Notes: generated from the letters alone by a model not told the origin. Shown: positions 41,580 to 50,755, numbered from the stretch's first letter. The stretch is DNA of 64,000 nucleotides from Cytophagales bacterium (GCA_020403045.1 JADBYK010000028.1:53119-117118), one strand, 5' to 3'. Translations and numbers: made by a program.

Positions 41580-42277
41580 TGATCTCTTCTGCGGTGGGGA
41601 TTATTGCCTCTTCTATTTTTATTGAAACGTGGATTGCGATTGCGATTGTTGTTGTTATCACGTCCGCCCTCTCTGTTATCTCTATTATCATTAGGCCTTG
41701 GATTTTTGCGTTCGCGATAAAGCTTTTCAAACAAATTCTCTTCACGTACTTTTTCAAGATCGAGAACCAGTTTTCCTTGGGATAGATTTTTGAGGTCTTT
41801 CACAATTACAGAATCATCCAACGTTTCCTTATTCCAATTGCTGTGGAACGTTTTCATCAGTTTGCCAAGATAGATAGATGCCTCTTCGCGCTCTTTAGGG
41901 TCTTCTTTCTTTATGGCTTCTTTAATAAGCCTTTCTACATTCTTACCGTAATGTTTGAAGCGTACTTCGCTTTGTGGGTACTCCATTTTGCGAGGCTTCT
42001 TAAAAAGAATGGTGCGGTCAGGAGTTGTGAAAGGATTGTCGATATCTAAGTTGAAATCAGCGATGATGTATAAATCATCCCACATCCGTTGCGGATTTTC
42101 ATGCGGTTCTTTCACCACCGGTGCGAGTTGCTTGATCAATTCGATTAGCGTAGTAGCCATCTTCGTCCTTTTTTCCTTTTCAGGAATCGTGCGGATATAG
42201 TTGACTAGCTTTTGAACATTGCGGCCATATTCCTTTAGGATAATGCCCTCGCGCTGTGTATTGTATTCTCCAATCAT
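41576..42277 (-). CDS. DUF4290 family protein with basic Asn/Arg-rich tail
   Basis: This 233-aa protein of unknown function occurs across Bacteroidota. The globular helical part (EYNTQREGIILKEYGRNVQ at the N-terminus) is about 185 aa. The C-terminal 45 residues are disordered and basic, built from Asn, Arg, Asp and Gly (DNREGGRDNNNNRNRNPRF), which suggests nucleic-acid or cell-wall precursor binding. It lies between pcrA (6-nt gap) and murA (4-nt overlap) in one transcript. Confidence 0.82.
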   Translation of the reverse strand: MIGEYNTQREGIILKEYGRNVQKLVNYIRTIPEKEKRTKMATTLIELIKQLAPVVKEPHENPQRMWDDLYIIADFNLDIDNPFTTPDRTILFKKPRKMEYPQSEVRFKHYGKNVERLIKEAIKKEDPKEREEASIYLGKLMKTFHSNWNKETLDDSVIVKDLKNLSQGKLVLDLEKVREENLFEKLYRERKNPRPNDNRDNREGGRDNNNNRNRNPRFNKNRRGNNPHRRRDQ

Positions 42278-42283
42278 GAAATA

Positions 42284-44539
42284 CTAGTTCTCGTGTATTT
42301 TTAACTTAGCAAAACTAAGCAATAAGGTCTTCTCGCCAAAATCAGTAAAGTTGATCTTGGCCTTTCGTTCAGCGCCTACTTCCTCCAGTTTCACCACCGT
42401 ACCAAAGCCAAATTTCGGGTGTTCTACTTTCATTCCTTCCAAAAGGCCTTTTGTATCGCTTGGCATAAAATCAGCGGATGGTTTGTAGGCCGTCACGCGC
42501 TGAACGGGTTGAGTGCTGATCGACTTTTTAATGCCGGATACCAGACTCTTTGCGTAGTTGGGATTTGGAGCAGAATCGACCCCTCCAAAACGAGTGCTTA
42601 TTTTGATAAATCGCTTGTCGATATCGTCAAGAAAACGACTGGGTTCACAATTCTTCAAACGACCAAAGCGATAGCGAGTAAGGGCATATGAAAGAAATAA
42701 TTTTTGTTGAGCTCGTGTTATTGCAACATAAAACAATCTCCGTTCTTCTTCTAGTTCGGCACGGCTGCTGAGCATCATCTGAGAAGGGAACAAATCCTCT
42801 TCCAGTCCAACGATATAGACATTCTTAAACTCCAGACCCTTGGCCATGTGAATCGTCATCATCGTGACTTTATCAGGGTCGTTATCTTTATTCTCGTCCT
42901 GGCCGGTCACGAGCGAAACTTCCTGAAGAAATGCCCCTAGACTTTTATCTTCTTTTTCAGGATCGTCCACATACTCTTTAATGGCGTTTAGGAGTTCCTG
43001 AACGTTTTCGTATCGACTTAATCCCTCGACTGTTTTATCTTCATAAAGTTCTTTTAAAAGACCGGAAGCTTTTGCAATTTCTGCTGCCGCTTCATACGCG
43101 TCTTTGTTCTGGATTTCAATGGCGAAACGTTTTATTTTGGTGACAAAGTCATCAATAGGGTTTGCCGCACGGCCTCCCAAAAAGGAGCTTGCATTTTGAA
43201 TCACTTCCCAAATAGAAATCGCATGATCGTTGGCGGCTACAATGATTTTATCAATGGTTGTGTCACCGATGCCCCGCTTGGGTAAGTTGATGATTCTTCG
43301 AAAGGAAGCTTCGTCTTGTTGATTCAGCGAAAAACGTAAGTAGGCAAGTAGATCCTTGATTTCCTTTCGTTGATAAAAGGAGAGCCCACCGACCACCTTG
43401 TATTTGATATTCATCCTCCGGAGCGCTTCTTCAATGGCCCGCGACTGACTGTTGGTTCTGTAAAGAATCACAAAGTCGCTAAACTTCCATTGGTGTTGCA
43501 TTTTTTCTTCAAAAATGGAAGAGGCAACAAGCCTGCCTTCTTCATTGTCAGAAACCGATTTTATCAACTCCACTAGGCTGCCATCATCATTGGCTGTCCA
43601 AACATTCTTGGGAAGCTGCGCTTTATTTTTAGAGATCACCGAATTGGCTGCCTCTACGATCGTCTTGGTAGAACGATAGTTTTGTTCCAGTTTGATTATC
43701 CGCAAATCCGGATAGTCCTTTTCAAAATTTAGAATGTTGCTGATGTCTGCACCTCTAAAGCCATAGATACTCTGCGCATCGTCTCCGACCACACAAACAT
43801 TTTGGCGTACGGCTGCCAATTTTCTTACAATGAAGTACTGGCACAAATTGGTGTCCTGAAACTCATCGACCAATACATAATGAAATCGCTGTTGGTATTT
43901 GTTCAACACATCCAGATGTTCTTTGAATAATTTGTCGGTATTAAACAATAAGTCATCAAAGTCCATGGCGCCCGATTTAAAACACCTTAGTGCATAGGCC
44001 TTGTAGATGTTCCCTATTTCCGGGCGCATACTTGCCGCGTCATCAGCCATAATAATCGGGTGAGCCAGGTATTCCTGCCATGAGATGAGTTTATTTTTTG
44101 CCGATGAGATGCGATTGTAGACGGTGTTGACTTTGTACTGTGTTTCGTCTAGACCCATCTCCTTCACGATCGATCTTAGCAACGATTTAGAGTCGTCTGT
44201 GTCATAGATGGTGAAATTATTCGGATATCCCAGGTGATGCGCCTCAGCACGTAAAATTCGGGCAAATACAGAGTGGAACGTTCCCATCCAAAGGTTGCGG
44301 GCATCTCCGCCCACTACCACTTCTATTCGGTCGCGCATTTCCTTGGCCGCCTTGTTGGTGAAGGTCAGTGCCATGATGTTAAAAGGATCGACCTGGTGAC
44401 CTTGCATGAGGTTGGCAATGCGATAGGTAAGCACGCGGGTTTTACCCGACCCGGCACCGGCAATCAGCATGCAAGGACCGTCCGTATTGAGCACAGCCTC
44501 GAGTTGAGGCTCATTTAAGGTCTGTAAATAACGATCCAT
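42284..44539 (-). CDS. pcrA: UvrD/PcrA-type DNA helicase
   Basis: A superfamily 1A 3'-5' DNA helicase of 751 aa for repair and removal of proteins from DNA. The motifs are complete: Q motif LNEPQLEAVLN, Walker A AGAGSGKTRVLTYR, motif Ia LTFTNKAAKEM, Walker B VDEFQDTNLCQ, motif III VVGDDAQSIYGFRGAD, motif IV LEQNYRST, motif V TIHMAKGLEFKNVY and motif VI RRLFYVAITRAQQ. The C-terminus carries the PcrA/UvrD Tudor-like patch (GMKVEHPKFGFGTVVKLE). It heads the pcrA-DUF4290-murA operon. Confidence 0.96.
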   Translation of the reverse strand: MDRYLQTLNEPQLEAVLNTDGPCMLIAGAGSGKTRVLTYRIANLMQGHQVDPFNIMALTFTNKAAKEMRDRIEVVVGGDARNLWMGTFHSVFARILRAEAHHLGYPNNFTIYDTDDSKSLLRSIVKEMGLDETQYKVNTVYNRISSAKNKLISWQEYLAHPIIMADDAASMRPEIGNIYKAYALRCFKSGAMDFDDLLFNTDKLFKEHLDVLNKYQQRFHYVLVDEFQDTNLCQYFIVRKLAAVRQNVCVVGDDAQSIYGFRGADISNILNFEKDYPDLRIIKLEQNYRSTKTIVEAANSVISKNKAQLPKNVWTANDDGSLVELIKSVSDNEEGRLVASSIFEEKMQHQWKFSDFVILYRTNSQSRAIEEALRRMNIKYKVVGGLSFYQRKEIKDLLAYLRFSLNQQDEASFRRIINLPKRGIGDTTIDKIIVAANDHAISIWEVIQNASSFLGGRAANPIDDFVTKIKRFAIEIQNKDAYEAAAEIAKASGLLKELYEDKTVEGLSRYENVQELLNAIKEYVDDPEKEDKSLGAFLQEVSLVTGQDENKDNDPDKVTMMTIHMAKGLEFKNVYIVGLEEDLFPSQMMLSSRAELEEERRLFYVAITRAQQKLFLSYALTRYRFGRLKNCEPSRFLDDIDKRFIKISTRFGGVDSAPNPNYAKSLVSGIKKSISTQPVQRVTAYKPSADFMPSDTKGLLEGMKVEHPKFGFGTVVKLEEVGAERKAKINFTDFGEKTLLLSFAKLKIHEN

Positions 44540-44616
44540 AATTTATCCTGCAAGTTAGTATCGTGGAGCACGTTTGAGTAGAAAATTGGGTTTAATTTTA
44601 TGTTTTTAGATAAGTG

Positions 44617-45159
44617 ATGAAACCAGATTTTCTAGCCACCAACAAGAAAGAATCCTTTTCAAGCTGGAAATTTCGAACCTTGATGAATTGGTATCCGATG
44701 TATTTTGGAACAGGCGGAAAAATCCTTTTTTGGTCCTCTGATTCGTCTGAGCTACATGTGCGATTGCGTTTATCCATTTGGACCTATAACTATGTCGGGA
44801 CGCTGTTTGGAGGTAGCTTGTTTGCAGCTGCTGATCCTTTTTATATGCTCATGCTGTTTCGCGCATTAGGACCCAACTATGTGGTTTGGGATAAATCTGC
44901 AAATATTCGGTTTAAGAAACCCGGTAGATCAACTCTTTATGCGAAATATCTGATATCCGAGGGCGACTTTGCCGAAATAAAGCAAACGGTATTGGCAGCG
45001 GGAGAGTTGACAAAGAACTTTTTGATTCAGTGGGTAGATAAAGACAATGTAGTGCATGCTGAAATAGTGCGAGAGTGTTACATTGCCGATAAAGATCACT
45101 ATCAAAGAAAAAAGGGCGAGATCCAGGAAGCAAGATTGGAGTTCTTCAAGAAAAAGTAA
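44617..45159 (+). CDS. DUF4442 domain protein (hotdog fold, thioesterase-like)
   Basis: The 180-aa protein carries a DUF4442 domain, a hotdog fold related to the acyltransferase/thioesterase YiiD C-terminal domain. Motifs are NWYPMYFGTGGKILFW, LSIWTYNYVGTLFGGSLFAAADP (the substrate helix), and NIRFKKPGRSTLYAKYLI. No acyl substrate can be assigned. The supplied start is GTG (44614); the adjacent ATG at 44617 is preferred. The following toxin-antitoxin pair has its own promoter. Confidence 0.82.
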   Translation: MKPDFLATNKKESFSSWKFRTLMNWYPMYFGTGGKILFWSSDSSELHVRLRLSIWTYNYVGTLFGGSLFAAADPFYMLMLFRALGPNYVVWDKSANIRFKKPGRSTLYAKYLISEGDFAEIKQTVLAAGELTKNFLIQWVDKDNVVHAEIVRECYIADKDHYQRKKGEIQEARLEFFKKK

Positions 45160-45166
45160 TATTTCT

Positions 45167-45174
45167 TATCTTTG
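45167..45174 (+). promoter_or_regulatory. -7 promoter box for the PIN toxin-antitoxin genes
   Basis: TATCTTTG lies 13 nt before the antitoxin ATG and just after the DUF4442 stop codon. Confidence 0.5.
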
Positions 45175-45186
45175 ATTTAAAAAATT

Positions 45187-45399
45187 ATGCCCGCGGCACT
45201 TAACAATACACAATTGGAGATATTGAAGATGTTTCGGAACGATCAATCCGAGGAGGAGCTTCAAGAAATAAAGTCCCTACTGGTTAAATATCTCTCTAGC
45301 AAGGCAGTAGCGGAAGCGGACAAAGCGTTTATCGTAAAAGGGTATACAGATGAGATTTTCGAAACTTGGAAAAATGAGCATTTCCGGAAAGTAAGCTAA
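45187..45399 (+). CDS. Antitoxin of a PIN-type toxin-antitoxin pair
   Basis: The 70-aa helical protein (LNNTQLEILKMFRNDQSEEELQEI at its start) is typical of the short antitoxins that precede COG1569-type PIN toxins. A single nucleotide separates its stop from the toxin ATG. The C-terminus (DEIFETWKNEHFRKVS) probably wraps the toxin. No DNA-binding fold is visible. Confidence 0.72.
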   Translation: MPAALNNTQLEILKMFRNDQSEEELQEIKSLLVKYLSSKAVAEADKAFIVKGYTDEIFETWKNEHFRKVS

Positions 45400-45400
45400 A

Positions 45401-45829
45401 ATGACCGTTGTACTTGATTGCAATGTTTTAGTTAGATGCTTTTCGTCACGTTCACCCCACCACCTGATTTACCGATCGCTTATCAATACCAAATTCAATC
45501 TGGCAATTACTTCGGAGATCATGCTGGAATATGAGGAAATTGTTCAACAAAAATACAGTTTGGCGGCTGCCAATTCTCTTATGGCGGTGCTGCTCGAGTT
45601 GCCGAATGTTAAGTTTGTACACCCACATTTCAACTGGCATTTGATTGAAGCAGATAAGGAAGACAATAAATATTGCGATTGTGCTATTGCAAGCCAATCA
45701 TTTTGTTTGGTCACAGACGACAAGCATTTTGACGTGCTCAAGAATATCCCATTCCCTTCGATAACAGTTCTGTCTACAGACGGATTTTTTGATCTATTAT
45801 TATCAGCTTTAAAGAAAACAAATGATTAA
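45401..45829 (+). CDS. PIN domain toxin
   Basis: A predicted Mg-dependent ribonuclease of 142 aa. The PIN fold is seen in [16 protein letters not shown] (first Asp), [13 protein letters not shown] (Glu), and [15 protein letters not shown] with LVTDDKHF (further acidic residues). It matches the 'putative toxin component, PIN family' group. The start is one base after the antitoxin stop, and its last 8 nt overlap the DUF3109 gene. Confidence 0.85.
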   Translation: MTVVLDCNVLVRCFSSRSPHHLIYRSLINTKFNLAITSEIMLEYEEIVQQKYSLAAANSLMAVLLELPNVKFVHPHFNWHLIEADKEDNKYCDCAIASQSFCLVTDDKHFDVLKNIPFPSITVLSTDGFFDLLLSALKKTND

Positions 45830-46388
45830 AGTAGGAGAAGTACTCGTTTCAGACGACATCAAGGAAGTTGAGTTTGTTTGTCATTTAGAGAAATGCAAGG
45901 GGGCTTGTTGTGTGGAGGGCGATTTGGGCGCTCCTTTAGAAGAAGATGAATTGCCCATAATGAAAGAAATTCAAGAGAAGGTAAAGCCTTACTTAACCCC
46001 CGAAGGGCTAAAATCAATTGAAGAGCAGGGAGCCTACATATTAGACGAAGATGGCGATTATTCAACCCCAACGATAGGAGGGAAGGAATGCGCGTATGCG
46101 CACTACAATGACTTAGGAATTTTAAAATGTGGCATTGAGCAAGCCTATTTGGATGGAAAGATTGAGTATAGAAAACCGATCTCTTGCCATTTGTATCCAA
46201 TACGAATCACCAAAAACAAAAAAGGTTTTGAAGCCGTGAATTACCATAAATGGAGCATTTGCTCAGCTGCTTGTTCGTACGGAAAATCGTTACAAGTTCC
46301 GCTTTATAAGTTTTTGAAAGATCCACTCATCCGTAAATATGGAGAAGGTTGGTATGAGGATTTGGTTAGTAAAGTGGAGGAAAAATAA
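45822..46388 (+). CDS. DUF3109 family protein
   Basis: The 188-aa protein belongs to a Bacteroidota-wide family rich in conserved cysteines ([48 protein letters not shown], and [11 protein letters not shown]). The spacing resembles YkgJ-type CxxxCxxCC iron-sulfur or zinc sites, so a bound metal centre is likely. The function is unknown. It overlaps the PIN toxin gene by 8 nt but is present widely and so is likely a core gene. Confidence 0.85.
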   Translation: MIKVGEVLVSDDIKEVEFVCHLEKCKGACCVEGDLGAPLEEDELPIMKEIQEKVKPYLTPEGLKSIEEQGAYILDEDGDYSTPTIGGKECAYAHYNDLGILKCGIEQAYLDGKIEYRKPISCHLYPIRITKNKKGFEAVNYHKWSICSAACSYGKSLQVPLYKFLKDPLIRKYGEGWYEDLVSKVEEK

Positions 46389-46419
46389 AAGAGCTCATTT
46401 ATTTCTAATGAGCTCTTTT
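46387..46419. terminator. Bidirectional terminator between DUF3109 gene and rplI
   Basis: A perfect 13-bp inverted repeat AAAAGAGCTCATT / AATGAGCTCTTTT with a 7-nt loop separates two convergent genes. Confidence 0.88.
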
Positions 46420-46440
46420 GATACTGATTGAATTGACGAA

Positions 46441-46884
46441 TTACTCAGCCACTACATTTACTGTAACGCTGTGCTTTACTTCTTTATGCAAATCAATGTG
46501 AGCAATATAGGTTCCTAATTGCTTAGGCTGCTCTTTAAAGCTGATCTTTTTGCGATCCACATCAAAGCCTTTGGCTTTCAATGCATCGGACACCTGAACG
46601 GCTGTAACGGCTCCGAAAATCTTTCCGGATTCCCCTGCTTTTGTTCCAATCTCCAGCGTCATTTCGCCAATCTTGGCTGCTAATGCTTCTGCATCTTGCT
46701 TTAGTTTCGCTGCTTTGTGTGCCGCCTGGCGAATGTTCTCAGCTACCATTCTCTTGTTAGAGTCGTTAGCGATCAAAGCCACTCCATTTGGAATCAGGTA
46801 ATTGCGGCCATAGCCTGGCTTTACCTTTACCGTATCATTCTTGTAACCGAGTCCTGTTACGTCTTGTTTCAAAATTATTTCCAT
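46441..46884 (-). CDS. rplI: 50S ribosomal protein L9
   Basis: The 147-aa protein has the N-terminal rRNA-binding domain (MEIILKQDVTGLGYKNDTVKVKPGYGRNYL, with the GYGRNYLIP signature), a central helix and the C-terminal domain (SGKIFGAVTAVQV). It is third in rpsF-rpsR-rplI, after a 102-nt gap. Confidence 0.97.
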   Translation of the reverse strand: MEIILKQDVTGLGYKNDTVKVKPGYGRNYLIPNGVALIANDSNKRMVAENIRQAAHKAAKLKQDAEALAAKIGEMTLEIGTKAGESGKIFGAVTAVQVSDALKAKGFDVDRKKISFKEQPKQLGTYIAHIDLHKEVKHSVTVNVVAE

Positions 46885-46986
46885 GGTTGTACAGGTTAAA
46901 GGTTATTTCATGTGTTAACTATTTTTTCTTTAGGGCACATGGAATAGCCGGATTTGTCATGTCGTTTTATACAAAATTAATGAGAG

Positions 46987-47238
46987 CTATTTCATCTGGT
47001 CAGCCAAGTAAGGAAGAATCGCCACGTGACGAGCTCTCTTCACGGCTTGCGCTACTCTGTTCTGATACTTCCAGCTGTTGCCAGTTAATCTGCGAGGAAG
47101 GATCTTGCCTTGTTCGTTGATGAACTTCAACAAGAAATCAGGATCCTTATAGTCGATGTATTTGATGCCGTTCTTCTTGAAGCGGCAATACTTGGGCTTT
47201 ACTTCTGCCCGTTTTACGGATTCGTTTACTAGTGTCAT
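46987..47238 (-). CDS. rpsR: 30S ribosomal protein S18
   Basis: The 83-aa protein carries the S18 core [27 protein letters not shown] and the basic helix [18 protein letters not shown]-like tail ([10 protein letters not shown]). It contains one N-terminal Cys. Its start overlaps the rpsF stop by 4 nt; S6 and S18 bind as a pair on the 30S platform. Confidence 0.97.
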   Translation of the reverse strand: MTLVNESVKRAEVKPKYCRFKKNGIKYIDYKDPDFLLKFINEQGKILPRRLTGNSWKYQNRVAQAVKRARHVAILPYLADQMK

Positions 47239-47612
47239 GCGTTGGCCGCCTCCTTGCGCGGTGCTTGTTTTTTCGTTCTATTGAATTCTCCTTTGCGCCT
47301 GCGTTCGTTGTAAACGATCGAGTGTTTGTCCAATACGATCGTTAAAAATCGCATTACTGATTCATCTCTTCTATACTCTGTCTCCAGAGTATTGATGAGT
47401 GTGTTGTCTGTTGTCGCGAATTCGATGAGATTGTAGAAACCGGTAGACTTCTTTTGAATGGCATAAGCCATCTTTTTAAGTCCCCACTTTTCTACGTTGA
47501 TAACGTTGGCTTTTGCCTTCGTCAACAACTTCACGAATTTCTCGACAGTATCCTTTGCCTGGTCCTCAGACAAAACGGGATTTAAAATGAATACCGTCTC
47601 GTAATTTTTCAT
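47235..47612 (-). CDS. rpsF: 30S ribosomal protein S6
   Basis: The 125-aa protein starts [18 protein letters not shown] and has the family motif [21 protein letters not shown], followed by a basic tail ([18 protein letters not shown]). It is first in the ribosomal operon with a near-consensus promoter 30 nt upstream. Confidence 0.97.
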   Translation of the reverse strand: MKNYETVFILNPVLSEDQAKDTVEKFVKLLTKAKANVINVEKWGLKKMAYAIQKKSTGFYNLIEFATTDNTLINTLETEYRRDESVMRFLTIVLDKHSIVYNERRRKGEFNRTKKQAPRKEAANA

Positions 47613-47641
47613 GGGTTTAACAATTGTTTTAAAATGAGGCG

Positions 47642-47671
47642 CAAAGGTATTGAAAAATACCCAATTGGCAA
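47642..47671 (-). promoter_or_regulatory. Promoter of rpsF-rpsR-rplI
   Basis: On the minus strand TTG (47671-47669), 19 nt and TACCTTTG (47649-47642) fit the Bacteroidota consensus exactly. The leader would be about 25 nt, too short for an S6:S18 autoregulatory fold. Confidence 0.75.
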
Positions 47672-47774
47672 CTGCTCAACGCAGAATATGTAAGTTGTTA
47701 GAGAACCTGATTTTTCCCGCCCAGAAAATGCTAAAATGTGGCTTTTGGCTCTGATTTGCGCTATACAGGTTTAG

Positions 47775-48527
47775 CTATTGTTCATTCAACCCCCAGTCGT
47801 AGTCCAGGTAGGAGATCTTGGCGTCAGACTTGATTTTGATGCGGGAGTGTGCATTGATAAAGCCCCTTACGGACCCTCCGTTCTTGTTAAAGTCGCCACC
47901 ATACCATTTAAACAGCATACTCAATTGAGGCTTGTCAGCCGACATCTTGTTGCGGAATGGATCAGCCAGGAACGCAGTAGCTTGCTTAGCCAGTTGCTCA
48001 TCCATTCGCTTGGCGTCATAGGCTTCGTTTAGCAAAATAGGGCAGGATTTGCTGGCACACACCAAAGCCATGTGCACGCGGGGATCGTCAAACTTTTTGC
48101 GAAGACGTCCGTGCTCAATGTTGTCAAGATCCATTCGGTCATTGCCAATCTTGAAAAAACGAACGGTCCATGGGGTATTAACAAACGGGATTTGAATTCC
48201 TGTTCCAATATCTTTAATACTCTTTAGCGGATAGTATTTTGTAATCAGCTTAATGGTAAATGCATTGTAGGCATTGATCCAAAAAACCATTTGCTCATTT
48301 TTGCTCCACGTTTTCTCATCGGGCGGTGTACCGCTTAGGATGGCTAGGTATTTATTTAATTCAACCGAATCTTTGATGAACGCTTTGTAGTTGACCCTTC
48401 CATCGGCCGTCACGTTTTTTTTCAATAATCGATCGAAGATTTCGTGTGAAGGTGGCTTGCTTTGAGCCTCGGTCAACAAGGGCGCGGCAATCAGCATTGA
48501 CAGAACGAAGGGGATGAGCTTTAACAT
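47775..48527 (-). CDS. DUF547 family secreted protein
   Basis: The 250-aa protein has a signal peptide (MLKLIPFVLSMLIAAPLLTEAQ) and one DUF547 domain: MVFWINAYNAFTIKLI, DNIEHGRLRKKFDDPRVHMALVCASKSCP and the LNEAYDA segment. The domain has a papain-like pattern (Cys in CASKSCP, His in HMALVC), but peptidase activity is not established for the family. Confidence 0.87.
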   Translation of the reverse strand: MLKLIPFVLSMLIAAPLLTEAQSKPPSHEIFDRLLKKNVTADGRVNYKAFIKDSVELNKYLAILSGTPPDEKTWSKNEQMVFWINAYNAFTIKLITKYYPLKSIKDIGTGIQIPFVNTPWTVRFFKIGNDRMDLDNIEHGRLRKKFDDPRVHMALVCASKSCPILLNEAYDAKRMDEQLAKQATAFLADPFRNKMSADKPQLSMLFKWYGGDFNKNGGSVRGFINAHSRIKIKSDAKISYLDYDWGLNEQ

Positions 48528-48578
48528 GTTTCCGGAGTTAGTTGCACTGGCAACAAATTAAAAAGAAAATCCGTTCTT

Positions 48579-49505
48579 CTATTTCACCGTAAAAGAGCTC
48601 TTTCCCATTTGATAGCCCTCCGAATAGATCTCTACCTGATAGGTGCCATCAGGATATTCCGACCCTTTTTCGTAGTAGAAAATCAATTTTTGTTTTGTGT
48701 TGTCAAACAATATCTCTTGAGCAGCTGTATAAAATTCTTCTTTTCCATTGAGGATAAATGTTCCTGACCCTTTGGCCACATCAAAAATGACCTGACTATT
48801 TTCATCGATAATTCGGATGAGAATCTTCTTGCCTTCTATGGGCGCTACCTTGTTATCGGCCAACGTAAATTCTACTTTTATTTTTTCGAGTTGCCGATTG
48901 CGAAAGGGGGATTCTTTTTCTTTTCCCTTCGAGCTTACTGCCTTGATCGCAATATTCTCTGCGCGCAGTTGAGAAGCAATGGCAACTTTGCCGGCCAGTT
49001 CGTTCTTGTTCTTTTCCAATACCGTAATGGAATCGCTTAACTTATTCTGTTTGGTTTTTAGATTTCTGTTTTCGCTAAAGAGCTCTTTGTTGACGGTTTT
49101 TAGTTTCTCAATTTCTGCATCTTTCAAATTCAACAACTCCTGATAACCATCCAGCCGGTCTTCCAGCTCTTTAACGGCTTTTGCGCTTCTTTGGGTAGTT
49201 CTTCTTAGCTCTCTTTGTATTTCTGCTTTTGCCTTTTCCAGGTCATCAATATTTCCACCCAATTTCTGGATCTCTACTATTTTTTGGTCAAGTTCATTGT
49301 TAACATCACTCAGGCGTTGCAGGGTGCCCGCAAGGTTGGTCTCTGTGGTGACCAATTGTTCTTTCACCTCTGCTTTCTCTTGGTAGTCGAGGTAAATCTT
49401 CACACTCTGAATAACGACCACCAAAAACAGTAATAAAACAATAATGAGATACTTATTTGATTTTTTTGGTTGCTGAGATTGACTCTTTTCCATAGCTGTT
49501 TCCAT
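48579..49505 (-). CDS. Membrane-anchored coiled-coil protein of unknown function
   Basis: The 308-aa protein has a short cytoplasmic N-terminus, one membrane segment (about 17-36, YLIIVLLLFLVVVIQSVKIYL), a long coiled coil (about 40-200) and a C-terminal beta-sandwich-like domain (KIKVEFTLADNKVAPIEGKKI). Similar proteins are common in Cytophagales but unnamed. It is likely periplasmic-facing. No partner is evident from neighbours. Confidence 0.7.
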   Translation of the reverse strand: METAMEKSQSQQPKKSNKYLIIVLLLFLVVVIQSVKIYLDYQEKAEVKEQLVTTETNLAGTLQRLSDVNNELDQKIVEIQKLGGNIDDLEKAKAEIQRELRRTTQRSAKAVKELEDRLDGYQELLNLKDAEIEKLKTVNKELFSENRNLKTKQNKLSDSITVLEKNKNELAGKVAIASQLRAENIAIKAVSSKGKEKESPFRNRQLEKIKVEFTLADNKVAPIEGKKILIRIIDENSQVIFDVAKGSGTFILNGKEEFYTAAQEILFDNTKQKLIFYYEKGSEYPDGTYQVEIYSEGYQMGKSSFTVK

Positions 49506-49551
49506 ATATCCTTTTCACTCTTCAAAAATAGTCTTTTAAATAGGACTTCAC

Positions 49552-50331
49552 TCACCAGGTGCACGTATAGTGCTGTTTGTTTAGCGAAGGATCAAAAAAC
49601 ACAATGCCACACCGGAAAAGGTCGATACTTCCATAAACAAGTTCGTGACCTCGTATTTCTTTCCAGGCCTTTGCCATCTCATTTGATTGATAGATATCGT
49701 CAACCACAACGATTGCACCCGGAGTCATTCTTTCTACCACTAAATTGAAGTATTCCACTGTGGGTTCATACCGATGATTCGCATCCATTAAAACGAAGTC
49801 AAGTCTCCGGTTGACCTCTACAAATTCGGGTAACGTTTCATTAATATTCCCCTCGACCAGAACAATATTTTTCGCCTCAGAGAATTCGAAGTTGGTGAGT
49901 GCAATATTGATCATCGATGCATTTCCTTCAAATGTATAAATCGTTGCGGCTGCGCACTTTGATAAGTACATTGTTGTAACGCCCATTGATGTGCCTAGCT
50001 CGACAATTTGCCGGGCTTTGATGTGGTTTGCCAAACGATAGAGTAACCGAGCCATTTTAGGAGCAGCGAGGCTGGTGGTTGCCACCTCAGCAATTGTTCG
50101 CTCTGCTGATTTGAAATAGTTGGAAGGTGCGCCCAGATCGTGAACAGTGATTTCTGATTGGTCCTGTACTAGTTTCGTTCGGATCTGTTCGATGGCATCA
50201 AAAGCACCATCCGCTTTTTGCTCTTTGATGATGGACGTATAAAGATCGAAAAAGTAGGGGGAGTGAATGGAATGCTCATCGACTGCGTTCAGCCAATAAT
50301 TTAAGTACGAAGTAAGTTGAAAGAAAGTCAG
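49552..50331 (-). CDS. Class I SAM-dependent methyltransferase (probable CTG start)
   Basis: The ORF track starts at GTG 50085, but the frame stays open to a TAG at 50335-50337 and the extra 82 residues read like a genuine N-terminal domain (SYLNYWLNAVDEHSIHSPYF...). The only plausible initiator is CTG at 50331, giving about 259 aa. The methyltransferase core has motif I IVELGTSMGVTTMYLSK, then FVLMDANHRYEPTVEYF and IVVDDIYQSNEMAKAW, close to O-methyltransferase family 3 and similar Bacteroidota proteins. It lies 23 nt after apaG. Confidence 0.75.
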   Translation of the reverse strand: MTFFQLTSYLNYWLNAVDEHSIHSPYFFDLYTSIIKEQKADGAFDAIEQIRTKLVQDQSEITVHDLGAPSNYFKSAERTIAEVATTSLAAPKMARLLYRLANHIKARQIVELGTSMGVTTMYLSKCAAATIYTFEGNASMINIALTNFEFSEAKNIVLVEGNINETLPEFVEVNRRLDFVLMDANHRYEPTVEYFNLVVERMTPGAIVVVDDIYQSNEMAKAWKEIRGHELVYGSIDLFRCGIVFFDPSLNKQHYTCTW

Positions 50332-50354
50332 CGGCTATACGTTTTTCGTTCGCG

Positions 50355-50741
50355 TCAATTCAAGCGCAAGGGGGCTACCATAACAAACGCTGGTACATTT
50401 ACTTGAAAAAAAGCACCGTCTACCACCCGTTCCATTTGATAAGTGCCTACCATTTTACCTATTCCGGATTTCAAATTGCAACCAGAAACGTATTGATGCG
50501 TCTCGCCAGGCTCTAGCACAGGTTGCAGCCCAACTACGCCTTCGCCTTCCACTTCACGCATTGTGAAACCAGCATCGTGAATATGCCAATGCCTTCTTTT
50601 TAACTGGATGGTAAAATCGCTTTGATTCTCAATAGTGATTTTATAGGTGAACACGTAGTGGTGTTGGCTGGGACTTGAATACGAGGGTTGGTATTCCGTC
50701 TCTACAACTACCTTGATGCCACGTGTTATTTCTGTTACCAT
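50355..50741 (-). CDS. apaG: ApaG family protein
   Basis: The 128-aa protein has the single ApaG (FN3-like) domain: ITRGIKVVVETEYQPSYSSP, YVFTYKITIENQSDFTIQL, WHIHDAGFTMREVEGEGVVG and the GxGxM-type loop SGIGKMVGTYQM. The function of the family is not settled; it binds phosphate or nucleotides in some crystal structures. The supplied start is TTG (50750); ATG at 50741 is preferred. Confidence 0.93.
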   Translation of the reverse strand: MVTEITRGIKVVVETEYQPSYSSPSQHHYVFTYKITIENQSDFTIQLKRRHWHIHDAGFTMREVEGEGVVGLQPVLEPGETHQYVSGCNLKSGIGKMVGTYQMERVVDGAFFQVNVPAFVMVAPLRLN

Positions 50742-50747
50742 GCTGAT

Positions 50748-50755
50748 CAAAAGTA
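50748..50755 (-). promoter_or_regulatory. Candidate -7 box for apaG
   Basis: TACTTTTG on the minus strand ends 7 nt before the A of the ATG at 50741, leaving almost no leader on the transcript. Confidence 0.4.
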
